In this document: piece by piece, positions 11,258 through 20,673 of the stretch
Layout of the letters: each line of letters opens with the position of its first letter
Position numbering within the stretch: position 1 is the stretch's first letter
NCBI GenBank assembly: GCA_003116975.1
Contig: BGKB01000041.1
Span: 310,001-374,000 of the forward strand
Source of the DNA: Aurantiochytrium sp. KH105
Lineage: Eukaryota; Sar; Bigyra; Thraustochytrida; Thraustochytriidae
DNA: 64,000 nt
Direction of reading: 5' to 3'
Notes under the pieces: generated by a model
Database searches by the model: none
Told to the model about the DNA's origin: nothing
The model's input: only the letters and a program-made list of their open reading frames with translations
Program-made: the position numbers and the translations under genes

Positions 11258-12053
11258 GTTTTTCGGCCTCTGGCTGCTTTGCGCGTGCTGCTGCCGAATG
11301 CGGACCTTGCTCGCTGGGTCGCGCTGTCTGTCTGTCTGGTTTGGGTCTGCTTGCCAAAGTGTCTGCCCTGCCAGGCTGCCTGTGAAAATAGAGAGCAAAT
11401 CGGAGCAAATCCATCCACCTTTGACAACCAAGGCTCATTTTCTGAGCGGCGCGGTTGCGATGCCTTCTTCTCCATCATTAACCCCCATTACGCCTTGCAG
11501 TGCTTTCATCTTCGTGGATCGCAGCGAGAGGACAATGTTTCTGACTGCGGCTCGCTCAAATGTGAGAGTCTGCTGTCCAAAGCAGTATAGCCTAGATAGA
11601 CCCACTACGAAAAGCACATTTGTGTTCTCTCACAATCACTGTTATCATCGTCGTCACGGCCTCTCGCGACGTACGAGAAGCTAGTCTAGCTCGAAGTCAA
11701 GGAAAGCCTGCGCTCTTTGGGATAAAGGAGCGAGGAAACGTCCGTCTCTTTTGCCGTGCTAGTGCCACGCGTCGTTTAGCGTAGACGCGTGGGGTGGTTC
11801 AAGCTTGTCATCGTCACCTTCTTTTCTGCGTCGATAGGTACTTCCTCGCCAGCAAACCTGGCACGTAACGCGGTCCCGAGGCCAAGGCGGCAGCGGCGGC
11901 GGCAGTGGCAAGTGGCGGTGGCGGCGGCGACAATTTTGCTGGCTTGCTCGCTTGCTTGCTGTCTTGCGTTCAAGCTCAACGTCGGCGCGTCTGGACAAGC
12001 ACGCTCTCGCTTTGGTGGGGTGGCGTGTCAAGGAAGGCAAGGGTCCTGTTACG
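11258..12053. promoter_or_regulatory. Divergent intergenic region with CTTG tract
   Basis: This region lies between the starts of the anchored unknown (-) and the lipid kinase (+). A GGCGGC-rich stretch (11888-11932) precedes a CTTGCTCG/CTTGCTTG tract (11941-11960), which should lie in the leader of the kinase. No gene is supported. Confidence 0.4.
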
Positions 12054-13721
12054 ATGCCGCACGTGCAGTGGCAGGCAAACTCGGGAGTCGGGGACGTCGC
12101 GTGCGCGTTGTCGCCTGGGAGCGATGGAAAGCTTTGCAGTTCGGATCAAGATGGAGTCGCAGACGTGAACTCGGGCGAGTGGATATGGCATGCACAGAAA
12201 CAGCATCGTGTTCGAGACCTTGCGCTGGACGCAAGGAATGGTTTGTACTCATACGAGCATGCGGACCTTTGCATTCCTGCAAAAGCTCTCGTGGGCGTCC
12301 ATAAAAGCGGACTTGTGCTGCGATTTGTAGGCTATGAGGCCCGCGCTCCTGGCTCTTGGCTCACGACCCTGCGGAAAAAAGGTCGAAACCAACTTGGTTC
12401 CGGAAATGTTGCAAAGAATCGAAAACTGCGCAGAAAAGAGGTAAAACTTGAAGCTGAAAATGAAGCACTTGCAAGCGAATGGCACGCGGCCGCCATGCGG
12501 TTGCTGGGACGGACAGATCCCCGAGATGATCTCCCTTTGCTGGTGTTGATCAATCCGCATTCTGGGCCTGGACTTGCGAAATCCATTTGGCGCAAGCATG
12601 GTATGACTATTATATGCAAAGACGCAGGCCACAAGGTCGATGTGGTCGTGACAGAGCGCGCCAATCATGCCTTTGAGCTCACTCGAGACCATCAAGACCT
12701 TTGTGCAGCGTACAAGGGCATTGTTGCGGTCAGTGGAGATGGCCTCGTGTATGAGGTGCTGCAAGGCTTGATGCAACGGTCTGACTGGGCACGCTGCATG
12801 CAAACTCTCACAATAGGCATTCTGCCCGGGGGCTCAGGCAATGGGCTAGCCAAGTCACTCAACGACGAGGCAAAATTGGCGCACAACGCGGAATCATCTG
12901 CTTTTCTCATCGCCCAAGGCAACACCGAGTCGCTTGATGTGGCTGCTGTCGACATTTACAATACCGACGCTGACACCGCGTTGGAAGGCGACGTTCAGAA
13001 CGTGTCTGTGCGTCGCGTCTATTCTTTTCTCTCTCTCGAGTGGGCGATGATTGCGGACATCGACATTGACTCCGAGTACATGCGTTTCCTCGGCGACTTT
13101 AGATTCCAGCTTGAGGGTCTTAAACGAGTCATTTTCACGCGCAAGTACAAGGGGCGCCTCTCATATTTGCCTTGCACGACAGCACACCCTATACCGCGCT
13201 CACCGCAAGACCTCGACGCAGACTCGAGAACTGCTGGCGAGCCGTACTGGGACGAGCATGCAGAGCTCATCGCAAATGCGGCTGCAGAGACCCCGCATCT
13301 CAGCCTGGTGCCCCCTCCGGGATCGCCATTGCCAGCTCATTGGGAAACATGCGAAGGAAACTTTTGGAGCATGTGGAACTGCAACGTGCCATGGATGAGT
13401 GGAGATCAGCTTGTTGCCCGGGACTCGCGTGTTTCGGACGGCCTCATTCAGCTAAACTATATCCGTGATGAAGGGCCGCAGGGCAAAATGTCGCGCTTCA
13501 AGTTTGTTCGCTTCCTTCTGGGTCTCGATTCCGGCCGACATCCCGCCTATTGCGAGATGACGCCGACTCAGGCGTATCGTCTTGAGCCAATGCTCGACCG
13601 TCGGAGTGCAAGGCAAAAGGGGATCATCGCCATTGATGGCGAGCGGATCGAGTATTCTGCACTTCAGATGCAAAATATGCGCGCCTTTATGCGAGTTTAT
13701 AGCGCTGGCGACTCGACTTGA
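12054..13721 (+). CDS. Sphingosine kinase-type lipid kinase
   Basis: The gene is a single exon of 555 residues. The ATG at 12054 (MPHVQWQANSG) is the first in frame. Residues 160-300 form a diacylglycerol/sphingosine kinase catalytic domain: LPLLVLINPHSGPG opens it, SGDGLVYEVLQGL is the nucleotide-binding SGDG motif near residue 227, and ILPGGSGNGLAKSL is the GGSGNG motif near 258. The C-terminal part (FWSMWNCNVPWMSGDQL, RVSDGLIQLNYIR, IIAIDGERIEY) matches the usual second lobe. The N-terminal 110 residues are strand-rich (VGVHKSGLVLRFVGYEARAP) and may be a PH-like or regulatory region, followed by a basic stretch. The expected reaction is ATP-dependent phosphorylation of a sphingoid base; ceramide kinase is the main alternative. 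Its length is usual for the family. Confidence 0.85.
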   Translation: MPHVQWQANSGVGDVACALSPGSDGKLCSSDQDGVADVNSGEWIWHAQKQHRVRDLALDARNGLYSYEHADLCIPAKALVGVHKSGLVLRFVGYEARAPGSWLTTLRKKGRNQLGSGNVAKNRKLRRKEVKLEAENEALASEWHAAAMRLLGRTDPRDDLPLLVLINPHSGPGLAKSIWRKHGMTIICKDAGHKVDVVVTERANHAFELTRDHQDLCAAYKGIVAVSGDGLVYEVLQGLMQRSDWARCMQTLTIGILPGGSGNGLAKSLNDEAKLAHNAESSAFLIAQGNTESLDVAAVDIYNTDADTALEGDVQNVSVRRVYSFLSLEWAMIADIDIDSEYMRFLGDFRFQLEGLKRVIFTRKYKGRLSYLPCTTAHPIPRSPQDLDADSRTAGEPYWDEHAELIANAAAETPHLSLVPPPGSPLPAHWETCEGNFWSMWNCNVPWMSGDQLVARDSRVSDGLIQLNYIRDEGPQGKMSRFKFVRFLLGLDSGRHPAYCEMTPTQAYRLEPMLDRRSARQKGIIAIDGERIEYSALQMQNMRAFMRVYSAGDST

Positions 13722-14762
13722 GTTTACCAGACCTTGGTGCATTTCTGTATAAATCTTCTTCATCTGTGTATCCATAAAATGGACTTGGGCTTGCTGTTCA
13801 CGCGACTTTCACGAGAAAGTGTGCCGGTACTGTGCGTGCATTGTCTCTTCATGACCAGTAAAAAGCTTTAATTACTGAGCGTAAGTATCGTGTCACAGTG
13901 TCACAATGTCTCAGTGCGACCTAAGCGTCTCAAATTCGGCAAACTCTATACCTTTTCTTTGCCTTCGACAACGCCTCGAATTGTCTGCACCGCCGCCAGC
14001 CGCCAATGAATGACAAGCCTCACGCGAGATATACGGGCGAGGCTATACTCTTCGCACAATAAGATCGATCGACTCAGAGACCGAATCTCGCGGCGTTCGA
14101 GATCTTTCTACCCGCCATCCTTGTAACGTCGTTTCATTGGCCACGCGCCGCACGCTGCGGCCGCGACGTTCGTAGTCAAAGAGGAGTAGATACGCACGCG
14201 TGACAAAATCCAAACCGGGGCCGTGTGTCTCGCGTCGCTGTCGACGACCCCTAACTCGCCTAAACCCGTGCTCGACTCGAGCTGGAGTCCAGCCTCCGCA
14301 TCCTTTCCTCCCTGATTTTCCCTTCCCTGCCGGCCAGCTCGAGCTGGAACTCAAGTTCGAAGATGGAGGGGCGGCTCGTTTGCCTTCGAGGAAGCTGAGG
14401 CTCGATTGTGCGCAAGCTCGCGCGATCATCGGACAGGCGGGCGTTGGTAGAAATCGGCTAGGCCCAGCTAGCAGCGACAGCGAGTGCATAGCTGGTGTCG
14501 AGACCCAGGATCCCCGTGCAAAAGGAGCCTCGGTCGACCTTGCGGCGTTGGCCGTTCAGGTATGTATGTATGGCTAGCTAGCTAGCTATCCCTAGTAGGT
14601 AGCAGCGGCATTGGCACGAACCGCAGACCAGGGCTGGGCTGGGCGAGCACGGCAGAGCAGACCTCGAAAGCGCCGTCGGCAGCCCGCGCTCGGAAAGCGC
14701 GTGCAGCTGGCGGGTAAGTCTGAAGACCGCGGCGCGCCTGGAGCTGCAGGCTAGGAGCGAGG
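13722..14762. other. Intergenic region with possible 5' leader exon
   Basis: No protein is supported. A pyrimidine-rich acceptor-like stretch ending ccctgccggccag (to 14338) and a donor-like cag|gtatgt near 14560 bracket an open segment, and a consensus gtaagt lies at 14714. These could mark leader exons of the SAM gene, but I cannot fix a splice pattern. A GCTA repeat lies at 14572-14589. Confidence 0.3.
14572..14589. repeat. GCTA tetranucleotide repeat
   Basis: About four and a half tandem copies of gcta lie between the lipid kinase and SAM genes. Confidence 0.8.
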
Positions 14763-15758
14763 ATGGAGGCGGCGATGGGGGACGAGGCGGCGATCATCGC
14801 CAGGCTCTTCGAGGCGCGGTACCTGGGCAAACTGGTGGGCGTGCTCGACGACGCCGGCTTGCTTTCCTTTGAGGCGCTCAAAGACGTCACCGTTGAGGAC
14901 ATTGAGCAGGCCAATGAAGAGGAGCTCCGTCCGTGGGAGAAAAAGGTGGTGCGAGGCATTGTCAGGGACGTAAAGAGGATGGCGACGCAGGATACCTCGA
15001 CCAAACGCCTCTCGCTCGCGTCTCGGGCCCGGCGCAGTCTTGCCAGGGAGCGCCGGGAGAAGCCGCCGCAAGAGTTCATGGCCGAAGTCGAAGCCACAGA
15101 GACAGTCACGGAGGCTGACGCCACGGACACGCAAGCGGAGGACAGCTGGCAAGCCAAGCTGTACTCGTTTGGGAGATATCTCTGGGGCTCGACTCAACAA
15201 GAAGATGAAGACGCGACGGCAGAGCAGAACTCGCCTTCGGACGAAACATCGCGAAGGAGCATCTCTAGAAAGCCGCGTGTCATTGAGTCCGGATCGCACG
15301 TGCGCTACGTCGGTCGCACATTGACGCGCGTGCACGAACAAGATTTGGGTGTCGTCACGGAAAAGGAAGGCTCTGTCTGCACCGTCGAGTTTGGCAAACC
15401 CAAGGCGTCCTTTGAAGTCGACACCAGCGATCTTCGGCTTTCTCGCAGACGGCCGATGCAAAGACTCCGGGAAAGCCTTCCTCGAATGCAGTCCTCCAGT
15501 CAGAGCAAGAGCAGTTCCTCCGAATTGGAGACTGGCGACTTTGTTCGCTACCATGGATCCCATTATCGCGTCCAAGATCGAGAATTGGGAATGGTGACGC
15601 GCAAGGATGGATCCGTGTGCAAAGTCATGTTTGGTCGAGGAAACGACCGGCAGTACCTCGATGTGGACGTCGATGATTTGCGAATGTCTTCAAAGAGGAC
15701 TAGTGTTGTTCGCGGCACTCTTTTCGGGGAGACGCCTCCTCTTGCCTTGAGGCGTTGA
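14763..15758 (+). CDS. SAM-domain protein with two SH3-like C-terminal repeats
   Basis: This is a single exon of 331 residues starting MEAAMGDEAAII. Residues 8-75 look like a SAM domain (ARYLGKLVGVLDDAGLLSF, VTVEDIEQANEEELRPW, KKVVRGIVRDVKRM), a helical protein- or RNA-interaction module. A charged linker follows. Two copies of a ~50-residue beta-rich unit begin near residues 177 and 257. Each has VRY-G, a central LG-VT-K-GSVC-V-FG and a closing DLR-S. The order resembles small SH3-like barrels. The combination suggests an adaptor that self-associates through SAM and binds a ligand through the barrels. I know no named family with this layout. Confidence 0.75.
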   Translation: MEAAMGDEAAIIARLFEARYLGKLVGVLDDAGLLSFEALKDVTVEDIEQANEEELRPWEKKVVRGIVRDVKRMATQDTSTKRLSLASRARRSLARERREKPPQEFMAEVEATETVTEADATDTQAEDSWQAKLYSFGRYLWGSTQQEDEDATAEQNSPSDETSRRSISRKPRVIESGSHVRYVGRTLTRVHEQDLGVVTEKEGSVCTVEFGKPKASFEVDTSDLRLSRRRPMQRLRESLPRMQSSSQSKSSSSELETGDFVRYHGSHYRVQDRELGMVTRKDGSVCKVMFGRGNDRQYLDVDVDDLRMSSKRTSVVRGTLFGETPPLALRR

Positions 15759-16024
15759 TGAATATGAATCAAGAATAAGTTCAAGAACAAGAAGAACATA
15801 AGTTTTGTAAAGTTGATTTTCAGTATCCTACAACAAGTTGGAATGCGTTTTGGTCTCTACGATTCAGATATCGTGCCTTTGCCAATCGTTTGGTTGATTG
15901 CATTCGCTGTCAGCCGTCTCCGAACAACAAGCTCTTTTACTTCTTATAAAAGGGGATAGTAAAATGTAATTTCCTGCCGTGCGAGCGAGCACTAGATTAT
16001 TATTTTTTCGCCAAGGTATTCTAC

Positions 16025-16032
16025 TAGGCCTA
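16025..16032. promoter_or_regulatory. TAGGCCTA box
   Basis: The context is ctactaggcctactagt, itself a longer imperfect palindrome. It is non-coding and lies 1.4 kb before the next start codon, so it is less clearly promoter-proximal than the other copies. Confidence 0.25.
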
Positions 16033-16750
16033 CTAGTACCGCAGTTTTGCCAAATTTCTTTCTCCTTTGGTTCCTCTACGTTACGGACTAGCCCCAAAAG
16101 CTTTCTTTACCTTCGCGTCGCATCGCGTCGCGTCGTGTCGTGGAAGGTATTCGTTCCATCACGCTTTTTCCTTCTCCTTCATCCCCACTCCACAGGCCTG
16201 CGAAGCTCGCTTTACAGCGGCCCGCCGCTCTGCAGTTGCAGACTGTATACAGCTGCAAACTGTAGAAGTAGCTGCGTCGGCGGGATGGCTCGGCCGTCGC
16301 AAGCCTCGCGTCGGATACCTTCCCAAGTTGAACCTGTTCTTGTAGCCGCGGAAGGTAGCGCACACCCCCTTTTCCTTTCCCTTGTTTGGTTTCCACGCTC
16401 CAAAGAGCTCTTTCCTTTTCTTGAACAACACACGCGCACATGCACACCTCCTTTTCCTTCCGGACACCTAAATAAAGGGTCGCAAGAACTCCGCCCTCCT
16501 CGCACAGAATCACGAAGCGTTGCCCCCGCGAGGGCCGTAGCAGCAGCAGCTAGCTGGCCGCGGCCTTCGGCGCCGCCTCGTGCTTTACTTTCTGTCAGCT
16601 GCAGCTGCAGATGCTAGTTTTTTGGTGCATCAACTTTGGTCAGCGGGGCGTGCATGTGATATGACGCTCGCCTCGCCGAGGCAAGGAAGGAAAGTCGCGG
16701 CCGCGGGCAAAGCCAGAACGCAAGACAGGTACGTACTACGTGCAGCGGAT

Positions 16751-16771
16751 GGGGGGGGGGGGAGGGGGGGG
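16751..16771 (+). repeat. G-tract (G12-A-G8)
   Basis: This is an almost pure run of G on the + strand. It could fold as a G-quadruplex, but may also be a site of sequencing error. Confidence 0.8.
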
Positions 16772-17442
16772 CGAGCGCGGAGACGGCGCGGGGGGCAGCG
16801 CGAAGAATCCGCCGACGCGCAGCCCCGCGCGGCGGCGCCCACGCGTGGCGTGACGCACGCGCGCAGGTCCGGGCATCGATGAGCGAGGAATGAGGCATCG
16901 ACAGGTCTCACCTTGCCTTGCCAAGCCACGCCACGCCAGCGTGCCACGGCCGCCTCGGCCGACCCTGCGTGGCCCAATCACGCTGCGCTCGCGAGCTCGC
17001 GCGGGGGCGCGTCCCGCGGCACCGCGGCACCGCGGCGGCGGGCGCCGGCGGAGAGAGACGAGTCGCCCCGACATCGGGCGAGGCGACATGTCCGAGGCGA
17101 CAGACGCACGTGCAGCGCCCCTTGAAATCAAGGTAGTATATTCAAGGTAATCAAGGATGATGTCGCAGGCTGCTCGGCGCGTGCCGCGCGTGCACATCGA
17201 AAACACTGGGGCCGGGCGTCGCTCACTCCTCGTTACTTGGCCTGGTCTGGCGTGATCTAGCCGGGTCTGGTTTGGAGGGAAGAAGGAGCGGGGAGGGAAA
17301 GAGGGAGGGGCACAGCAAGCAAGGAGAGGAAAACTAACTCGTGGGTTGCACCAAGCAGCAGTCTCGTAAACATCCAACGTAGCAGAAAGCAAGCAGCCAA
17401 GTTTACCTACCGAGCCACCGAGCCACCCGCCCAGCAGCCAAG

Positions 17443-17703
17443 ATGACGGACAAGGTTTACGAGGTCATGGACCGCGTCCGCGAGGAGATGAACAAGGCGT
17501 ACGTCAAGACCAAGGACTCGGACGCCGTCAGCAAGGCGCTCGAGAAGCTCGAGGCAGTCCAGGAGATGGGCAGCGCCGCCACGGCCAAGGCCTACGATGC
17601 CATCGACCAGCTCAAGAGCGCCGTCGCCAAGGCCCTCGGCCCCGAGATGGCCGAGAAGCTTGGTATCTCGGAGCTCAAGGAGACCGCCGACGAGGAGGAG
17701 TAA
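17443..17703 (+). CDS. 86-residue helical protein with strong codon bias, unknown function
   Basis: The ATG at 17443 follows ccagcagccaag; the frame ends TAA at 17703. The protein (MTDKVYEVMDRVREEMNKAY...) is Lys/Glu/Ala-rich, lacks signal or membrane segments and should be almost wholly helical, ending in an acidic ADEEE tail. Every Lys is AAG and every Glu is GAG, and Leu is nearly always CTC, a sharper bias than in neighbouring genes, which in GC-rich protists points to high expression. Family unknown. An abundant small soluble helical protein is all that can be inferred. Confidence 0.75.
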   Translation: MTDKVYEVMDRVREEMNKAYVKTKDSDAVSKALEKLEAVQEMGSAATAKAYDAIDQLKSAVAKALGPEMAEKLGISELKETADEEE

Positions 17704-18508
17704 GTGACCGTGTTCCCGACAATACCTTCATTGCGCTTTACACACCTTTGGCCGAAGCCTCTTTCCGTTCGCACTTGCCATGGCAGCAATGCTCTCTCTC
17801 TGTCTCTCTTACTCCTTTTTTCAGAGAAGCGATGCTGTCGCAGTAGTGCCCGGAACCTCTTTGTCTCCACCTGTCTGTGCCTGCACGCCTTCTCGACTGT
17901 CTTTTCTTTGCCCCTGGCGCAGTATTCGATGTAGAGACCATGAATCATGATTCTTCTTTCTTTCTGCGAAGAGATGAACCAAAGAGCAGCAATTTATTTA
18001 TTACCTGCACGACTTGGCTTGGGTCATCAAGGTCTCCTTGCACGAAAAACTTGCGATCACGACGAGAGATTAATCATAGTAATGAGTGAGATCAATCGAT
18101 GATGACGATGATGATGATAATGACGTCGTCGTTGCGCGCAAAATACACAGATATGAAGCAACATGGAAAGACGACGATACGCTTGAACTACGAAAGAGAC
18201 AACTACGCCGGCTTGAACTGCTCGAACAGAAATACAAAGCAAATTGAAAAGGCGCTCTTGCCACAAATCAAAGGACTACTCTTTATGAAATTTAACACCG
18301 GCTTGAACTGTTCGAAAAGAAAAATAAAGCAAGATGAAAAGGCGTTCATGTCACGAATTTTAAACGACTACTCTTTTTGAAAATTAAACGCCGGCTTGAA
18401 CTGCTCAAAAAGAAACAGCACAATTACAGTGTACGGGGCCTGTGCAATCACAACATCGATATCAAACGCCATTCGTCCAGCGAGTGATTCAATCAGTCAG
18501 TATGTCAG
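17704..18508. other. Intergenic region with diverged ~90-bp tandem repeats
   Basis: This region lies between the 3' ends of the 86-residue gene (+) and the SLC25 gene (-). It is AT-richer than average, with a GAT-rich run (18098-18123) and the repeat array listed separately. One repeat frame stays open across two copies, but the predicted peptide has no support as a gene. Confidence 0.5.
18207..18420 (+). repeat. Tandem array of ~90-93-bp units, about 2.3 copies
   Basis: Units start with the block gccggcttgaactg(c/t)tcgaa at 18207, 18297 and 18390. Each continues with an aaagaaa/aaagca segment, a gaaaaggcg segment and a gactactcttt segment before the next unit. A shorter gcttgaacta copy precedes the array at 18181. 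Copies differ at many positions, so the array is not recent. Confidence 0.8.
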
Positions 18509-19447
18509 TCAGCCTGTGAATCGCGCACGCAAGGCGAGATTCGTCGCAAGAAAAAAACGTACCATTCTACACATATTCGCCCAGCCACCCTTGAGCAGAC
18601 ATTGCGGGCCCTCAGCTTTGACAGATTTGACAGCACAATCGAGAAACCCATTATAGAGCGCGCCGCGGCCAGTGACAGGATCGACGGGTTGGTTCATGAG
18701 ACGTGCAGACAAAAAGTCAAAAGGTTGAATCGCCGTGACCGCTGCAGACGCAGCGACAGCAGCTGTGGAAAAATGAAGCAAAGGACCTTCTGTGAGGCCA
18801 AAATTGTCCATGAACAAGCGCTTGACCAAATCGTAGACGCCTAGCTGCGCAGCACCATAAACGACAACGCGCGGAACAAATGCATCAGCGCCTCGAAAGA
18901 AACCGCGCATGCCTTCTTCTCGATAAATTTCAGCCAAGGCAGCGCGCAAAGACGATTGCGGCGCGTGCTGCGTGCCGACTGCCAATTCAGATGCTGTAGA
19001 GTACACCTGCGCGCGTGTTTTGAGCGCGAAAAATGGCGCGCCTAAAAGGCCTCCACACGCACCGGATAACGCCGCAAGAACAAAGTTTCGAGCCGTCTTT
19101 GTGCCGCCCGAGTCCTTGTCTTTTCCGCCCGCGCGGTCCTGCTCTGCAAACCAGGTCTTGCTCAGGCCGTAAATTCCAAAGCGCACGGCGGTCACCGTGA
19201 ACTGCAAGCCATAGGCCGGCATGATGCCACGATACAACCCTGGTACGCCTTCCAGGCGCGCAATCTTGACGAGCGACGAAAAGACACCGCGGTATTGCGC
19301 AGGCTGCGCCGACCCTTCTGCAGTAGCAGTAGCGCCGGCGCTTGCCGCCTCGCCTTGAAACTGCAGTCGCGTCTTGACCACGTCCACAGGGTGCATGATC
19401 GTGATGGAGACGAGCGCCGCTGCGCCGCCTGCGAGGAAGTCGTTCAT
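18509..19447 (-). CDS. Mitochondrial carrier, SLC25A34/35 (Oac1)-like
   Basis: The gene is a single exon of 312 residues, the usual size of a mitochondrial carrier. The start at 19447 (MNDFLAGGAAALVSI) leads directly into the first membrane helix. Three carrier signatures are visible: PVDVVKTRL in repeat 1, the degenerate PFFALKTRA in repeat 2 and PFDFLSARL in repeat 3, the last followed by MNQPVDPVTGRG and YNGFLDC. The loss of the acid in repeat 2 and of the basic residue in repeat 3, with the NQP-D segment, is typical of the SLC25A34/35 and yeast Oac1 group, which transport oxaloacetate, sulfate or related anions across the inner mitochondrial membrane. The exact substrate is not predictable. 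Confidence 0.9.
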   Translation of the reverse strand: MNDFLAGGAAALVSITIMHPVDVVKTRLQFQGEAASAGATATAEGSAQPAQYRGVFSSLVKIARLEGVPGLYRGIMPAYGLQFTVTAVRFGIYGLSKTWFAEQDRAGGKDKDSGGTKTARNFVLAALSGACGGLLGAPFFALKTRAQVYSTASELAVGTQHAPQSSLRAALAEIYREEGMRGFFRGADAFVPRVVVYGAAQLGVYDLVKRLFMDNFGLTEGPLLHFSTAAVAASAAVTAIQPFDFLSARLMNQPVDPVTGRGALYNGFLDCAVKSVKAEGPQCLLKGGWANMCRMVRFFLATNLALRARFTG

Positions 19448-19952
19448 GGCCGCGACGGTCCTCACCCACGGTGCGTCCTGTGTCTCCTCGCCTCGCCTCG
19501 CCGCCTCGTCTTGTCTATCCGCTCCTCGTCCCTCTGCTCCTCGCCTCGCCACGTCCACCCGCGCCACGCCGCGCCTCGCCTTGGCGTTTTGGCTTCCCGC
19601 GGCTCCGTTCTGCAAGGGAATGACACTGTGAACGAATGCCGTGCGTGAGATGAGGTGAGGTGAGGTGAGGTGCCTTTTCCGATCCAATCCAGACGCTGAA
19701 TGAAAGTGGGCGCATCCGGCTTGGCTGGGCGGACTTGCGCCAAGTTGTGGATCTCGTCGTTTACAACGTTCTCACTTGGTGTTTATACCACTCGACCAGT
19801 CATCCTTTGAAAAGTGAAGTTGTCACTTTCGAGAACGGCGAGAACTACGTGGATTTGATATGACTCACCGTAGCGTCACTCGTTGCTTGCTTTGCTCGCC
19901 ACGTTTCCAAGACAACCATTGCAGGCAATAAAAAGGCATGGTGGTCAGTCAT
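19448..19952. promoter_or_regulatory. Upstream region of the SLC25 gene
   Basis: No gene is supported. The region contains a GAGGT repeat (19647-19672) and an acttgcgccaag element near 19735. It ends at the 3' end of the small membrane protein gene. Confidence 0.35.
19647..19672. repeat. GAGGT pentanucleotide repeat
   Basis: About five copies of gaggt/aggtg lie in tandem upstream of the SLC25 start. Confidence 0.8.
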
Positions 19953-20673
19953 CTAGGCGGACTTGGCGTTGTACCGGAGACGTGCGAGCGCCTCGAGATC
20001 GGCGTCACCTTCACGCGCGGCTACGCCCACATACCAAGCGAGCGCGGCGTGCGCAAGATTGAGCACAAAGACTGGCGCCACAAGGTCTGCGCTACGTAGC
20101 GAAAAGCTGAGTGCGAGGGGTGCTAACGTCAGGATCAGAAGCGCCCACATTTGCGGTGCAAGAGGAATTGTCGCAAGCGCCCGTGCGTCGTGAAGGCCAG
20201 CTGCCGCCACCGCTAAATGCTGCACAGCGGCCAGCGCAGCGAGCCACCACGGAACAAGCCCTGGCAACCACGCGGCTTGCAATGCAAACTGCACCACGGC
20301 CAGCGCACCGCCCACGATGGCTGCATTGTCGTGGTTGTCGTCATCGTCGTTGTTTTGGAGAATTGACATCGTTTCGTGCCACGAAGCAGATCATTCAAGT
20401 AAGACCCGTGTCGCACCCCTCGCGCATCGCTCGCGCGTCGCTGTCAGTCTTTGCCTCTACTCTTTGGCCGCGAGCGCAGACGCTCTCGCGCGAGATCTCT
20501 CCACCTCGATCGAACGTACCGGTCGCCAGGGCCCAGAACCGCGTGCTCGCGTCCAGCTCAACGCGCAGCGCCTGCATCCTGCGCTCTTGCGCCTCCTCGT
20601 CCAGCACCTCTGCGTTCTGCCGCGCGTGCTCCGTGCCCGCGCCCGCACCCTCGCCTCTTCGCGCGCGCAGCAT
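19953..20673 (-). CDS. Small multi-pass membrane protein, two exons
   Basis: I model exon 1 at 20673-20520 and exon 2 at 20320-19953, giving 173 residues. The donor is G|GTACGT and the acceptor aatgcag. The phase matches (1 to 2), and joining completes a membrane helix (FWALATAIVGGALAVVQFAL). An Arg/Glu-rich helical N-terminus (EVLDEEAQERRMQALRVEL) precedes about four membrane spans, including WWLAALAAVQHLAVAAAGL, MWALLILTLAPLALSF and LVAPVFVLNLAHAALAWYVG. No family is recognised. An alternative is an unspliced 138-residue protein from the ATG at 20369, but its Asn/Asp-rich start would then be translated intron. A second in-frame start is possible near 20800 only with a very short extra intron. 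Confidence 0.55.

Larger units (their letters stand above)
15759..17442. other. Long intergenic region upstream of the 86-residue gene
   Basis: No gene is supported; open frames are short and compositionally odd. Seen here: a TAGGCCTA box (16025-16032), an imperfect palindrome around ctgtatacag (16231-16262), long pyrimidine-rich stretches (16160-16470), a G12-A-G8 tract (16751-16771) and a GC-rich block (16780-17090). It may contain promoter and leader sequence of the highly codon-biased gene at 17443. Confidence 0.4.

Noticed and set aside
16088-16617. Several 90-200-codon frames on both strands in the gap before the 86-residue gene
   Set aside because: They overlap one another in several frames and none has a plausible protein composition.
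18207-18420. CRISPR-like array
   Set aside because: Units are contiguous diverged tandem repeats without spacers, in a eukaryotic genome.
19953-20369. Unspliced 138-codon version of the small membrane protein
   Set aside because: A consensus donor and acceptor in matching phase join an upstream helical exon and complete the first membrane helix, so I prefer the two-exon model; the unspliced form remains possible.
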